From: Pseudocercospora fijiensis CIRAD86
Taxonomy: Eukaryota; Ascomycota; Dothideomycetes; Mycosphaerellales; Mycosphaerellaceae
Reading direction: 5' to 3'
Length of the DNA: 64,000 bases
NCBI RefSeq assembly: GCF_000340215.1
Contig: NW_006921534.1
Coordinates: 1,079,171 to 1,143,170, forward strand
The translations under genes were made by a program, and so were the position numbers. A model generated the notes under the pieces. The model made no database searches. It had not been told where the DNA came from and saw only the letters and a list, made by a program, of their open reading frames with translations. Positions 21,882-33,439 of the stretch are shown piece after piece (the first letter of the stretch is position 1; the number at the start of each line of letters is the position of its first letter).

Positions 21882-23392
21882 ATGCCCGGCATACCAGGCA
21901 AAAAGCTCGGTCAGAAAGTCGACATTGACTTCACTCTGCGGAAGGTCTTTGGCAGAAACTCGTTCAGGTAGGCACAGACTCGTGCTCCGGTCATGCCTAC
22001 ATCAATCTGACCACGGACAGACCAGTGCAACGAGACGTGGTAACAGCAGCACTCGATGGCCACGATGTCTTCCTTCAAGCGGCCACTGGGTTCGGTAAAA
22101 GTCTGTGCTTTCAACTACCCGCAGTCGTGGACTTCGGAATCACCATTGTCATATCGCCGCTACTTGCCCTCATGAACAATCAGATGGCTGGCCTGCGAGC
22201 AGCTAACATCAAAGTCGAAACCATCAACAGCACCACCGCTTTCTCCAAAAAGACAGAGATCCTCAATGACCTCAAAAGCGGTCACCCTCATACTCGTCTG
22301 CTTTATGTCACTCCCGAATACTGCCAGTTGGACCACTTCCGGAATCACCTCCGCATTGTCTACCAGCAGCAGGAGCTAGCAAGAATCGCAGTCGACGAGG
22401 CTCATTGTATCTCGGAATGGGGTCATGACTTTCGACCCAGCTTCAAGGAGCTGAATTGGTTCAAGAAAGAATTCCCAGACATCCCGATGATCTGCTGTAC
22501 AGCTACTGCCACTCAAGCGGTTCGAGAAGATGTCATTAGCACTCTTGCCCTCAATCCCACCAAGTTGAAGACATTCACCATGACCACAAGTCGCCCGAAC
22601 CTTCATTACGAGATTCGTTTCACGAGTGATGACCAGGATCGCTACGACAACTTGCTTGCCTGGATTCGCGCCACACATGCGCGTCGAGCTAACAACCCGA
22701 CTCGCTCGCAAGAGCTTAAAAAACGTGGTGAGCGATCGACAAACGTTCCTGGAATCATATATACCTGGTATCGAAAGGACACCGAGGCATTGGCAACCCG
22801 CTTGCAAGCGGACGGAATTGGTGCGAAGCCTTACCACGCCGGCCTTTCAGTGGAGCAGAAAGACGATCATCTTACAGGTTGGGTCAAGAACAGAGAGGGC
22901 TACGATATCATCGTCGCCACCACAGCGTTCGGTATGGGCATCGACAAGGACAATGTCCGTTTTGTAGTTCATTGGCAAATCCCGAAATCCTTCGAGGGAT
23001 ACTACCAGGAAGCTGGCCGAGCTGGAAGAGATGGGAAGGCCTCGATGTGTATCTTGTACTACAGTCGCGAGGATCGAGATCGTGCTGCGAACATGATGCA
23101 GCGAGAGATTCAGAAACTCAGTAATGCTCGCAACAGCAATGTGAAGGCCAACTATAACCGAGGCAAGAGCTTGCAAGCGCTGATTGGATTCTGCGAAAGT
23201 GTAAGCAAATGCAGGCACAAGATGATTGCGAGCTACTTTGGCGAGCAGGAGACGCCTCCTTGCGACTGGGCTTGCGATTGGCATAAGGATTCAAAGGGCC
23301 TGGCGAAGAGGAAGGATGAGGACCTGGCAAGCGAAGAGTGGGTAGCCACGCAGAATCAGATGGGAACGTATAGTAACGACTATTATGAATGA
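21882..23392 (+). CDS. RecQ-family ATP-dependent DNA helicase
   Basis: Model join(21882..21967,22021..23392), 485 residues; the 53-nt intron is in frame. It should unwind DNA 3'-to-5' using ATP. The RecQ motif 0 segment is FGRNSFRPVQRDVV (about residues 23-36). Walker A is ATGFGKS at 50-56, the DEAH box is at 154-157 followed by CISEWGHDFRP, and motif VI is YYQEAGRAGRDG near 357-368. A RecQ zinc-binding segment with CRHKMIASYFG and CDWACDWHKD is at about 420-455. It stops soon after the zinc region, with no winged-helix or HRDC domain visible, so it is a short RecQ like human RECQL5-beta core or a truncated form. It could act in repair; no specific orthologue is claimed. Confidence 0.88.
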
Positions 23393-23599
23393 AGGCAAAG
23401 TGGTGTCGGTCATTGGCTCCGGCTACTTATTTGAAGCTTAAAGTACAAATGGTCGTCCTACTTGTAAGCAGCGACAAGATCCATAGCAAAGTTCAAGGCT
23501 CTCGATTCGAAGAGGATAAGGGCTCGACGGGATCTCGACGCGGCAAGCAAGATCCACGGGGTAAGCACCGACCTTTGTGCAGCAGTCCTCACTTACTTT

Positions 23600-24262
23600 C
23601 GGTATTAGGTATGCTTTTGTCCCTCTGCGAAAACCTCGATCTATCTTCTTTTCGACCACGACTCTTCAAGTTCGTCCAGGATAAGGCCCGAATTGCGCGA
23701 GCGCATCGCAAAGTGAGTGCTTTTTCACAATACCACCCAAACATCGGACGCGTGCTGAAGTTTCGCTTGTTTTCAAGATACTATTTTCGCAAGTTCGGTC
23801 ACAAAGAGCTGACCTTCCCAGTCCCGCTTCCATTGCCGCGCTCTTGTCTGCTGCTCGCCCGCGAAGTTCTGCCACTGTTCTATTCAAGATGCAGATTCAG
23901 AATTGCCTTTGCGATCCCCGAGTATCTGGCGTATCCCTCACGATATCTCTGACTGCATCAGCACTATTCAGCCGAGCCACGTTGCTTGCATCAGAAGCCC
24001 TGCGCTTGCCGAGCGAGACTTGATGAGCGGACGGCTGACAGGTGGATTTCGTGTCGAGATCTCGTTGACAGCTGATGGCCAGCATAGGAGTAGTGTGTCC
24101 CGGCGTCTACCGCATGATGACTCCGACAAGGAGCTCTGTAATGCGGGCGTCGATAAGATGACGACCCAGATTAGCAGACGGCCAGGCTCGATCAAGATGC
24201 GCGTTGGCGATGTCCAGAGCGTGGCGAATGCTATTCAGAGGTCTGGTCGTTGGCGCAGATAA
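23600..24262 (+). pseudogene. Decayed paralogue of the F-box-like/SAP-like gene at 24.8 kb
   Basis: In one frame (to 23952) FKFVQDKARIARAHRK resembles LRKFVRDRGLSLPTPATRK of the intact gene at 24829. LLLAREVLPLFYSRCRFRIAF resembles RLIREEALPIFYKSIRFQLAF. The frame then closes near 23950. A second frame overlapping from 23903 continues to 24262 with SRRLPHDDSDKEL and no stop. The F-box-like LPPELR segment is missing. A GTGAGT at 23712 might be a donor, so a spliced gene cannot be excluded, but no model joins all parts. The pairing was done by eye. Confidence 0.4.
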
Positions 24263-24828
24263 GGGCCGGCCTGGATATTGATCTCGGTCCACGGAGCCTG
24301 TCGACATTCTTTTGAAGGCCTCGGTTCCAGTGATGCGTGCGCGTTGAAGACTTCTGCGGATATAGCATGTTGGCAGTGTAGGCAGGAGCTACTGACCAAG
24401 GCTAAGGATCTGAATAAGCTGAACTTGCGCGGGATCTACCTCATCAGAGCAGTCCTGGAGAATAACGGTTACTGTGAGCCATAAAATTTGGGCTGGATTC
24501 CATGGCCTCGCTGCCCTCGCTGCCCAGTCTACCATATCAATGCCGCAGAGTGGGCAAGGTCAGCATCCAGAGACACCACTCGCGACTTGCAGGTATCCTC
24601 ACATGCATCTGAAGCAACCTCACTTCCCCTCAAATATTGTCTCCACTTTTCCACTTCAATGCTTCAACGTTACTTGTGTAACTCAGCTCACATGGCGCTT
24701 TGACTTCGCACATATTTCCAGTTCATGCAAAAAGTTCTTATTCAACCTTTAACTCTTAAAAACACCACAAAATTACCAAAGCCGCTTCGCTCAACCTGAC
24801 TTTCCCCAACCACGCCCTTCAGTCCGCC
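24263..24828. other. Intergenic/promoter region
   Basis: No gene supported. It contains the presumed promoter of the downstream F-box-like gene. Confidence 0.4.
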
Positions 24829-25722
24829 ATGGCCACCCCCGATACAGATGTCGGCGAGTATGATCAGTACTGGCGACTCGCCTCGTACCAGAAGTGGACC
24901 AAGGCCACGCTGTTGGGCGCTCTCCAGTCCAGCGGCATCGTCGTCTCGAGGAGCCTTACCAGACACGCGCTCATCGGCATCAAGCATCGACTCGATCGTG
25001 CCATGGTCTACTACGGAGACCAGCGGATCTCGACGGACGAGCTCCGGAAGTTCGTGAGAGACCGCGGACTGTCTCTGCCGACACCTGCAACTCGCAAAGC
25101 ACTTGTCAATGTTCTCGTGGCCGCAGATGAAACCCGAACTTTCGACCGCTTCCAGGACTTGCCACCAGAGCTTCGCGAGGACATCTACAAGCTCTATTTC
25201 GATGCGTTCCCGGAGAAGCTCATTTGTCCAACGCAGCCTCCACTGACACGAACCAACAGGCTCATTCGCGAAGAGGCTTTACCCATCTTCTACAAGTCGA
25301 TTAGATTCCAGCTCGCTTTTTTCTACGGCCAGAGCCAGAGCACGTCTGACGAGACAATCAACAAGGGCACTCTCCGTCCAGACTTTCCGACTACTGCATT
25401 TCTGCATCAACTTTCCGCAAGACCAGATCAAATCCTGCGAAAAGTCGTCATCGACATCGGTGTTGCGTCCATCGAAGGCTTCCGTTTCCTCGACTCGAGC
25501 GTTCTGATCTCCGCGGAGTTGACTGTCAAGCCCAAGAAAGGCCAGATCGACAAGGATATCTCGCGCATGGGAAGGAAGCCAAAGAAGGGCAAGGAGTTGG
25601 TGGCTAATGTTCGCAGCGAGCTGAAGAGAAGCTTGAGAGGCTGCTCAAAGAGGGCCAAGGAGATGCTCAAACTCAAGGATATCTATGCTGCGCGTCGGGC
25701 GGCAGAGAATGGCTTCTTGTAG
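24829..25722 (+). CDS. F-box-like/SAP-like family protein
   Basis: Intronless, 297 residues from the ATG at 24829. The N-terminal 100 residues hold two helix-extended-loop-helix units that look SAP-like (KWTKATLLGALQSSGIVV, then DELRKFVRDRGLSLP). The motif FQDLPPELREDIYKLYF at about 105-121 is the usual degenerate F-box of large Dothideomycete families. IREEALPIFYKSIRFQLAFF follows at about 145-165. The C-terminus is Lys-rich. Such proteins are thought to be SCF adaptors or unknown family members. No function is shown here. The decayed copy just upstream suggests local duplication. Confidence 0.65.
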   Translation: MATPDTDVGEYDQYWRLASYQKWTKATLLGALQSSGIVVSRSLTRHALIGIKHRLDRAMVYYGDQRISTDELRKFVRDRGLSLPTPATRKALVNVLVAADETRTFDRFQDLPPELREDIYKLYFDAFPEKLICPTQPPLTRTNRLIREEALPIFYKSIRFQLAFFYGQSQSTSDETINKGTLRPDFPTTAFLHQLSARPDQILRKVVIDIGVASIEGFRFLDSSVLISAELTVKPKKGQIDKDISRMGRKPKKGKELVANVRSELKRSLRGCSKRAKEMLKLKDIYAARRAAENGFL

Positions 25723-26185
25723 GTTCGATTTTGCCATACGATGCAATCAGCGCTGACAGAGACTAGTGCCACGTACCAGAAAATGGGAGAATGGAAGTAG
25801 AGGACGTCGGGCACGACTGCGCGGGGACCTATATTTGCTGCTGTTCTTTGCCTCGATACATGACTGACAGTCAAGATGCCAGATGGAAGCATACCGCAGT
25901 TCCGAGGCCTTTCGTTGCTACAAGCGTGCGGGAAAGCTGGATTCGCCAACGGAAGGGAGTCGCACGTCTTCCTGTATACATACTAGGATAATGTTCTAAC
26001 GGGCAGATACGATAACCCTACCATCCGAGAATAATATCCTTGGCCAACATCTTCCAAGTTCCACCCGTACCGCAATTGCATTCGTCTTACAATTGCCGCA
26101 TCTGGAACTCCCTCAAACATACATATACTATAAAAGCTTCTGGCGCAGACGAAAATGTGACTTCCATTATACAGTACGAACCACA
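25723..26185 (+). promoter_or_regulatory. Intergenic region with TATA box
   Basis: No gene. A TATAAAAG box at 26129-26136 lies about 50 bp before the ATG of the small secreted candidate. Confidence 0.4.
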
Positions 26186-26362
26186 ATGAAGCTCCTCACC
26201 TTCGCCGCAACTTTCCTCCTTACGCGGGCGGCACCAACTCAAACCGAATCAAAATTCCCCTTCCACACCACTGACTTCCCACCGCAGCTCCCTTACTACT
26301 TTTGCTACACTCATGACGCCACCGGGTCCGAGGAGCAGAGAAGTGTGTCGAATCTATCCTGA
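26186..26362 (+). CDS. Candidate short secreted protein
   Basis: 58 codons from the ATG at 26186. MKLLTFAATFLLTRAAPT has signal-peptide form with a likely cleavage near Ala15-Ala16. The mature part contains one Cys (YYFCYTHDATG). A TATAAAAG box is about 50 bp upstream. A possible GTGTGT donor at 26341 and the acceptor TTGCAG near 26380 could extend the protein by about 40 residues with PPPCPACQ. The alternative frame from 26340 to 26588 reads DWLQQVGGENIKYLRNIRL, reminiscent of F-box-family proteins, so the locus may instead be a damaged F-box-like gene. It borders the transposon island. Confidence 0.35.
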   Translation: MKLLTFAATFLLTRAAPTQTESKFPFHTTDFPPQLPYYFCYTHDATGSEEQRSVSNLS

Positions 26363-27049
26363 TACCAAGGACTGGTTGCAGCAAGTTGGAGGCGAGAATA
26401 TCAAGTACTTACGCAATATCCGCCTCCATGTCCTGCTTGCCAGCATGATATACACGAGATATCAGGACGCGAGCACATGCTTCGCATACGATATCGGGAT
26501 TGACGCGCTTGCAGTAAGAAGCGGCCGGCGCTCACTTCTGTTGAGTGGGGCGAATGGGGATGGCCAACGTCGTTCTACAGTTGTATGATGAAGCCCGCAC
26601 AGGTGTTGAAACATCCAGGTTGCCGTTGTCAATGCACCTTTCCAGTGTGCTGCTGTAGGTGAGACGGTAGGCCTGGATCAGAACAATGGCAATTCAGCTG
26701 CAAGATCACATGATGTCAGTAAGGGGAGAAAGATGTCGTACCGCGTAGTCTATTTCGACGATCATATCCAAGGATATTCTCTTCACAAGCCCGGGCCGAT
26801 GCGTGGTGCCCTTCACGAGCAGGCCTAGACCCCCGCCACAGCTCCGCGTGTTCCTCGCGCCAGCAGGGAAGAGCATCAGAGTTTGGTGAAGGCGGCATCT
26901 TGCATTACGGTATTCTTGGCGGCAATCTGATGAGAGCAGCAGCGGAGTGACGGAGTCGATGATGAATAGGGATGTTGGAATACACACTTCCGGAAATGCA
27001 GCCTTTGTACATAGTGTAATACACCTGAGTATACCCGTATACACAGATG
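26363..27049. other. Edge of the second repeat island
   Basis: Contains the F-box-family-like frame fragment 26340-26588 and otherwise unremarkable DNA up to the start of RIP-like sequence at about 27050. Confidence 0.35.
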
Positions 27050-27099
27050 GCCTTATAACTTATTAGGCAAAGCGTGACTGAGTATATACCAAAGAGGAA

Positions 27100-29466
27100 G
27101 GTTAGGGTTACTAAGGCTACAGACTGCTATATAGCACGATTAGCTAAATGTCCGCGATTCCTTCGACCTAAGAGCCTCTCGTTAATTCTCGAATAGCCGA
27201 TACTTCTACCTGCTAAGTCTATACATTATTATCTAGACCTAGAGTATATAGTAGCTCCTATAAGGCAGTATTAAACCTAGCAGTATTGTTAGCCTCCTAT
27301 GCCTCCTATATAGCAATAGCTATTATAGAAGTAAATGCCTCTCGTAGTAGGTCTTATAGTGTGTCGTAGTCTCGTAGAAGTCGTCGTTGTCGTTACCGCC
27401 GGCATTAAGTCTATACTTAATCCGCAGGTTCTAATAGCAATAGACTAGTATCTCTATATACTCGTAAGATAGGCAGTTATAGCGAAGGTTATAGATAAAG
27501 CTATAAGCTAACTAGTTGCGCTTAGCAGTACCGGTTATTAGACAGATTAATAGAGCTAGTATATATAACTCGGCGAGTTTAGGATACTCGCTTTTAATAA
27601 GGTTATACTACTATTGTAACGAGCTTATATTCTTTGCCGCCTACTAGACGATATTGTTACTAAACAAGCCGCTACGGTTGTATAGAGTATAGAGATTAGC
27701 AAGCAATAAGGCCGCTCTGTCTTTAACCTCGGCGGTAGACTCTAGTACGTGTTTAAAGCTAGGTCGGCGGCTGTTGCGGCCTTGTAGAGTGCACTATTTA
27801 GTAAGGTATCTAGTAAGTCTATAGACCTCGTCGTTACTAGCTAGAATAGCCTATTTATCCGGATCTTGTCGCTCTCGAGCATTAGCGAGGTACGCTATAA
27901 GCATTAGGGGATAATATAGCTCGTCGTATCGAATACTAATTATTTCGGTAATAGTATTTATTAGAATAAAGTCGTTAATAAAGGACTAGTTCTAAAGCTA
28001 TCTGTAATTCGAGTATACGTACGAGAGTAATAGTTTGTCGGTTTCGAGGGCAATAGTAACCTTAAGGAAGGGCTCTATTAGTTTAATATATCTACGAGTT
28101 ATTAGCAATAGCCCGCTTTACTACTTTAGTAGCTATAGAATATATGCTCGTCTAAGCGCTTCTAGAAGCTATTGTTCTTAGTAAGGTAGCAAATATGCTC
28201 CTAAGCAGCGCGCTGCTTACTGCTTAAGCCTAACAATAGGAGGTATTCTTGCATACGAAGTTCTTATATCTAGAAGCGGTTCTCGAAGACTGCCCGAGTA
28301 TAGTATAGCTAACCTTGCTAGCGAGTGTTTCTAGGGCTTTGAAACCGCCGCACTTTGCTATTGCTAAGTTATAGGAGCAGTTCAAATAGAAGATAGGTAT
28401 TCTTAAAGTAGTTTAAGACCGCTAGAATCTTAGTGTAGAACGAGTCTACGGTAGTGTAATTATAAATGTCGTTTATAAGCAATTTAGTAGTATAGGAACA
28501 GCAACCTAAGGTAACGAGGCGGGGCATCTCGGCTTGAACCTAATCTAATAGTTAGCTACTCGATAAGCAACGATAAGACGGCCTATATATAGAAAGTGCC
28601 GCCGCTCGTCTACTTCTAATTTTCAAACTTACTAACCTCGAGGCCTTCGCTATAACATTCGTATTATTAGCAACTAACGCAATAACCTTATCCTTCTATA
28701 GCGCTATTAATCGCTTTAGGCCTTTAGCGTGATTTTCTACTATACTACGATTAGCACTAGTTAGCTTACAACCGACGAAAAACGCTACCTAAGGCGTAAT
28801 AGTAAGATAATTAGTATTCGACCTTCTAGCGGTGTCCTTCTAACTATTACTCGCATATGTAATACGAGAGCTCTTCGATATCTCTACATTTATCTCCGCC
28901 TACAGCCGCTTATAAATTCGAGGGAGATACTTATATCGAATTTGCTAGCGAAAAGGTAGTATAAAAGCAGGACGAAGAACCTTTAGCTATTCCTTAAATT
29001 AGGGGTTATTAGTAATAGATAACTCCTTGCTAGAGGCTAATACCTACTTAGTTAGCTTCTTACAAGCAGTATCGTACTTAGCCGGAGACATATAGTCGAT
29101 ATAGCTATTGCCGCCGATAAGAATAGTTTGCTTTGCCTTAATAACTTAAGCGCTTCGAGGCACTTTATATTCGCTACTCTTAGCTAGGCTAATATCCTCG
29201 TCGATAGGTACCTTCTTAGGCTAATACTCCTCCTAGTGTTCCTTAGGGAGAACACGGTATATAGACAGATAATTAACTACCCGCCCTTTAGCACTCGAAA
29301 CCTATATATTACCGCAAAAGTTGCACTCAACCCTTAGGTAGTTCTTGCTATTAAGCTAGGTACGAGTTACTAATAGCTAGTATGGATCCTCTATCCGTTT
29401 CCGCTTATTTAGTATAGAGGTACCTAGTAAGAGGCGTTGTTAACTAGAAGACAAGTTGTCGGACAT
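27100..29466 (-). mobile_element. hAT-family DNA transposon, RIP-degraded transposase
   Basis: Minus-strand translation from an ATG at 29466 (MSDNLSSS) reads through several stops. A BED-type zinc finger is visible (RVECNFCGNIQVSSAKGR, about 29310-29370). A DUF659-like body (TPQVAFFVGCKLTSANR, GCCSYTTKLLINDI) and a hAT-like segment (DSFYTKILAVLNYFKN, then LISNR-type surroundings) follow. The C-terminal dimerisation motif is not clear. TA-rich composition with depleted CpA indicates RIP. Terminal inverted repeats and the 8-bp target duplication were not found. Ends are approximate. Confidence 0.65.
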
Positions 29467-30489
29467 AGTAGTAGCAGTGTTTAGCTTAGTAAAAGAGATA
29501 GAATCTAATAGGTAAGGTAATGTCGATTAATAGGGACAAAGAGCTGAATTCTACTGCAAAATAGTCTATTATATCCCCTACAAACAAGGCCTCTATACCG
29601 CTTAAATTCCGCTCGAGATACTGCTAGAAACGCAGTCCTTCCTTAAAAATTTTTTCATACTAGCTATAGTATTCTAGCTGTATATATAGTGTTCCCTTTA
29701 ATTACAATCTATCGCATTCTATACGCGATTATATATACAAACGCAGACCTAACGCGACAAGACACGAATTCTAGCGATAAGAATGTAATACTTCTAAGGG
29801 CGTATATATCTAGTCGACTAATAGGCGGTAATAGCGGCTGAAGCTATCTACTTAGCCTAGCAGCTAGCAGCGGCTCTAACACCTATTAGTACCGATAACT
29901 ATTAATAATAGGGCCTTTTGCAGGTACATACTAGCTAAATTTCCCACCCCTGCGTATATAGTGTATTATAGAGTGTGTATACTATATACAGATCTGTGCA
30001 CTCTATCCCTAATAATAAAGTGTAGTAATTGCGACAGACAAGGATTAGCTAGGAGCGGTGCAAGCGATATTGCCGATATTAGACGGATTTCGCTATACTT
30101 TTAACTACCGCTCTAAGCACCGCTCCGTAGCTCGATTAGGCCGCTAAGCGCTAATATAGGCTTAGTTATCCGTCTCTTCCGCTGCACTGTATTTTCGTAT
30201 AGATATCGCGTTTTTAGTAGTCGCGTACGACGCGCTATATAGCAAAATAGCGAGGTCGATAGGGAGGGCGGTAGTAAGGTCGCGGTTGCTAGTAGTTGTC
30301 GCTATAATCGTCTTAATAGTATATACGAAGCGTAGAGACCTTAATTTCCGCTCTCGTCTAACTATTCCGTATACTATTAAAACGTAGTATTTAAACGACT
30401 ATATAAATATAAAGGTCGAAGATAAGTATAGGTACGTCGCTTCTTAGTAGATTAGTATATATAGAGGTTATTATAGATAGTAAAGGGCC

Positions 30490-31560
30490 TATTAGAAGTG
30501 TCGCTGCACCTTACTATCGCTGCTTAGCTAATCGCCGCGGAGACAGGTTTAGCAAGGCAGAGATTCGCTTCCTATCGACTATATTGCGTTTTAATAATAT
30601 TATATAGTCTAATCGGTATTCCTACGACCTAATACTAGCCTTCTATATTATATGTCGCCGCCTATCGTATCCGTATCGCTAGAAGGACCTATATAACTAT
30701 TTCGGGCGCCCTAAATGCTTCTTATCTACTATCTTCTTAGATGTAATCTTCTATATAGAGAACGAGTTTAGGGACCTCGTACGCTAGCATCTACGACTAA
30801 GACGATACTATAATTTACGGCAATTCGCAAGGAGTGTTAAAAGAGCTAGATACCCTAGCAATTTTTAGGGATTTATTAATAGCACCTTCCGTAGTACTAT
30901 AAGGCCCCTTCGATCGACTTATAACTAACGAATCTACTATATAGGACATAAGAAGAAGCACGGCTATAAGTTCTAAGGCATTATTATACTAGACGGTATG
31001 CTGTCGTCTCTTATTAGCCTATTCGAAGGCAGATACAACGACTAGTCTATCTAGCAAGAATCTCGTGTTCCTAAGCGAATTCGACGGTTAATAGACAATC
31101 GTCGAATGCTATATCTATATAGTAATCTAGCGTACTACTGTATATATAGAGTTATCTATCTATAGCCTAGTAAACCTCTTCTACCTCTAAAGCAGGCATT
31201 TAATACTCGCATATCTCGAGCAAGAATAGAGATAGAATACGCCTTTAGAAAGACACTACAATTATAGGGATATCTAGGCCTAACTAAGCAACAATATATT
31301 AGCAACTAACCTGTCTCGTCTTATTATCTAATAGCGACTTTGCTTACAAACCTCTATACTTGCTTACGAGGCGGCAATTAATACAATGCGCGCTTTAATA
31401 TAAGACTACCCTCTACTACGGAATACCTCTATTTATATAGCAATGCGCCTATCCTAGACGAGCCTATCTATCTATAGCGAATATATATACGAAAGCGAAG
31501 ACCTAGACGGGCGGTTAGCATTTAACAATAGACTATATAGTTTAAGACAAGAGATTCTCG
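30490..31560 (+). mobile_element. PIF/Harbinger-like DDE transposase, RIP-degraded
   Basis: Plus-strand reading with stops shows a Tnp4-type endonuclease. AEIRFLSTILRF and FLDVIFYIENEFRDLV lead into GFINSTFRSTIRPL at about 30870, where the family has GFIDGT: the catalytic Asp is now Asn, a G-to-A change as expected of RIP. YIGHKKKHGYKFQGIIILDG (about 30935-30995) and ISRARIEIEYAFRK (about 31210-31255) are strong family motifs. The frame ends near 31550, just before an 18-bp palindrome. Nearby minus-strand lysine-rich ORF sequence may be the partner ORF. Confidence 0.7.
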
Positions 31561-31577
31561 GAGGTCCGCGGACCTCC
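31560..31577. repeat. 18-bp perfect palindrome
   Basis: GGAGGTCCGCGGACCTCC equals its own reverse complement and is followed by a further CGCGGAGG. It is a GC-rich spot within TA-rich RIP-like DNA, directly after the transposase end. Confidence 0.9.
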
Positions 31578-32199
31578 GCGGAGGTAAGCTTTATATTAGC
31601 CGAAATGTATATATACGCTAAGCTATATCCTTTACTACTACATTTTACTATAACGCAGTACCGGCACCTATATATAACTATACGAGCGCTTTATCGTCTA
31701 TATCGTATCTATAATATACTTTTTGCGCGACTTAATATAACTAAATTTAACTATTTTATAGCTATATAGCGAAAGCGACAACTACGCTATTTTATTAACC
31801 CTTAAACTACGACAAATCTACGCTCGGATCGAATGGATCTATACCCGCTGCTATATATTCCTGCAGCTCTGCTTTACTATAGTTGTTTCTAATTAAATCC
31901 GTATACGGTAAATCGACCTCTATATCCTCGGTTGCCGCCGGAGTGCTTTGCTATACTAAATTTGCCTAGTTAGAGCGCTGTTCTTAGCCGCTAGTAATGC
32001 TCTTTAAGAGCGATAGAATAGTGTCGTTTTAGGCCTTTAGCGCGCTAACATTAGTCTTTAGCCTCTTTAGCTTACGGTCGTTCTTCTTGTTTACTTTACT
32101 ACTACCTAGCGTCCGTACTAATGCTACTATACTAGCCTCTATAGTTAGAGGTTCTTTAGCTAACTCCTTCCTTGTTTTCCGCTTCTTGCTGCTACCTCT

Positions 32200-33050
32200 A
32201 GACGACTAAGTTAGCCGTAGTGTTGCCGAAGAACGAGTAGCGGAAGAACGAGTCTTATTTGGATTATATATCGCCTCTTCGTTAAAGTCGGCTTTAGAGT
32301 ACACTATCTCTAGTAGATTATACTTATCGCGCTCTATAGACTCGTCGTTAGTCCTATCTTCTTCTTTACCTTTATAAGCATTAGATTCACTACTACTACT
32401 AGACTCTAGATTAGGTAACGGCTGCTTCTTCTTGCCCTTAGCTTTACGAGCCTTAGTAAGGTTTAAGCGCACTCGCTAAGCGTCTAGAGCCTCGTCTTCC
32501 TTCTTCTTCTTCTTATCTCTTACCTTCTATTTAGCTATCTCCTTCTTATTAAGAAGCGCCGCTTTAATAGCCTTTAAACGGTCGGTGTATTTATTATTAA
32601 ACTTAGTGCCTAAGTCTATATAGGTCCCTCCTTGCTTAGGGTCGGTCTACTAGTCGTATACCTTAATTATAGCATCTAGAGTACAGTTAAGACTTCCGTA
32701 CGTATAGCCTGTCTCTCTTGCGAAGGCAATACTAATAGTATCCTATATCTTTAGCTATCTAAGCATTGTTATATACTTATAGACGATCTTGCTAAGCGTT
32801 ACTTTGTCCGCTATAGTAAGGCCTCGTCGAATTTGGCCTATAGTAACTACCTTATTATCCTTACTAACAACCTCTTTATCCTTTACTAGCTAAGCTTTAA
32901 CCCTTGCTATTCTACGTACGCCTTTACTTAGATTAGCGCGACTTAGAGGCGCTATTCTACCGCGGAGGTACGACAGGTACTAAGTAATAGGTATAGGCGT
33001 TATAGATTTAGTCCTTAGTCGAGGTATTAGCGTACGCTTAGTCGACTAAG
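32200..33050 (-). mobile_element. Transposon-associated degenerate lysine-rich ORF
   Basis: The minus strand between about 33050 and 32200 reads as one degraded protein: TLSKIVYKYITMLRQLK, YIDLGTKFNNKYTDRLK, then Lys-rich and Ser-rich stretches. The only uninterrupted part (32472-32206) gives NLTKARKAKGKKKQPLPN and ESSSSSESN. Its position 3' of a Harbinger-like transposase and on the opposite strand suggests a Myb/SANT-like or other accessory ORF of the same element. This is inference. Confidence 0.4.
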
Positions 33051-33403
33051 CAACGAGTCGTCTATTCTCGTTATATAATAGTAGATTGCCTATTATAGCA
33101 TTAAATATATAGAAGACTAGACTAGGCGTTGCCTCCGCTTACTAGTAAAGCGACTATGTACGTAAAAGCGGTCTAGGGGTTAGTGTTAGAGTCTATAGAT
33201 AGTACGTAGTCGTCGTCGTTATAGAAGCGACTAATTAAGCCCTACTAAAGCTATTGTTAAAGGATATCTTTGCTAGCAAAGCTTATATTAACGATTCTAT
33301 AGGAAATGTACTAGGTACGCGACGCGTAGAGCGTAGTTAGGTCTAGCGGCTCCTTCTACTAAGCTAAGCCGCTTTTATTTACTTAGCTTCTATATTAGGC
33401 TAT

Positions 33404-33437
33404 AGAGCGACCGCTCTATAGCTGGAGCGGTCGCTCT
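33404..33437. repeat. Inverted repeat at the right edge of the second island
   Basis: AGAGCGACCGCTC at 33404-33416 is the exact reverse complement of GAGCGGTCGCTCT at 33425-33437, with an 8-bp loop. The GAGCGGT word also occurs at 30050s, 33490s and inverted near 30117, suggesting a transposon terminal motif. Normal composition starts just to the right. Confidence 0.7.
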
Positions 33438-33439
33438 AA

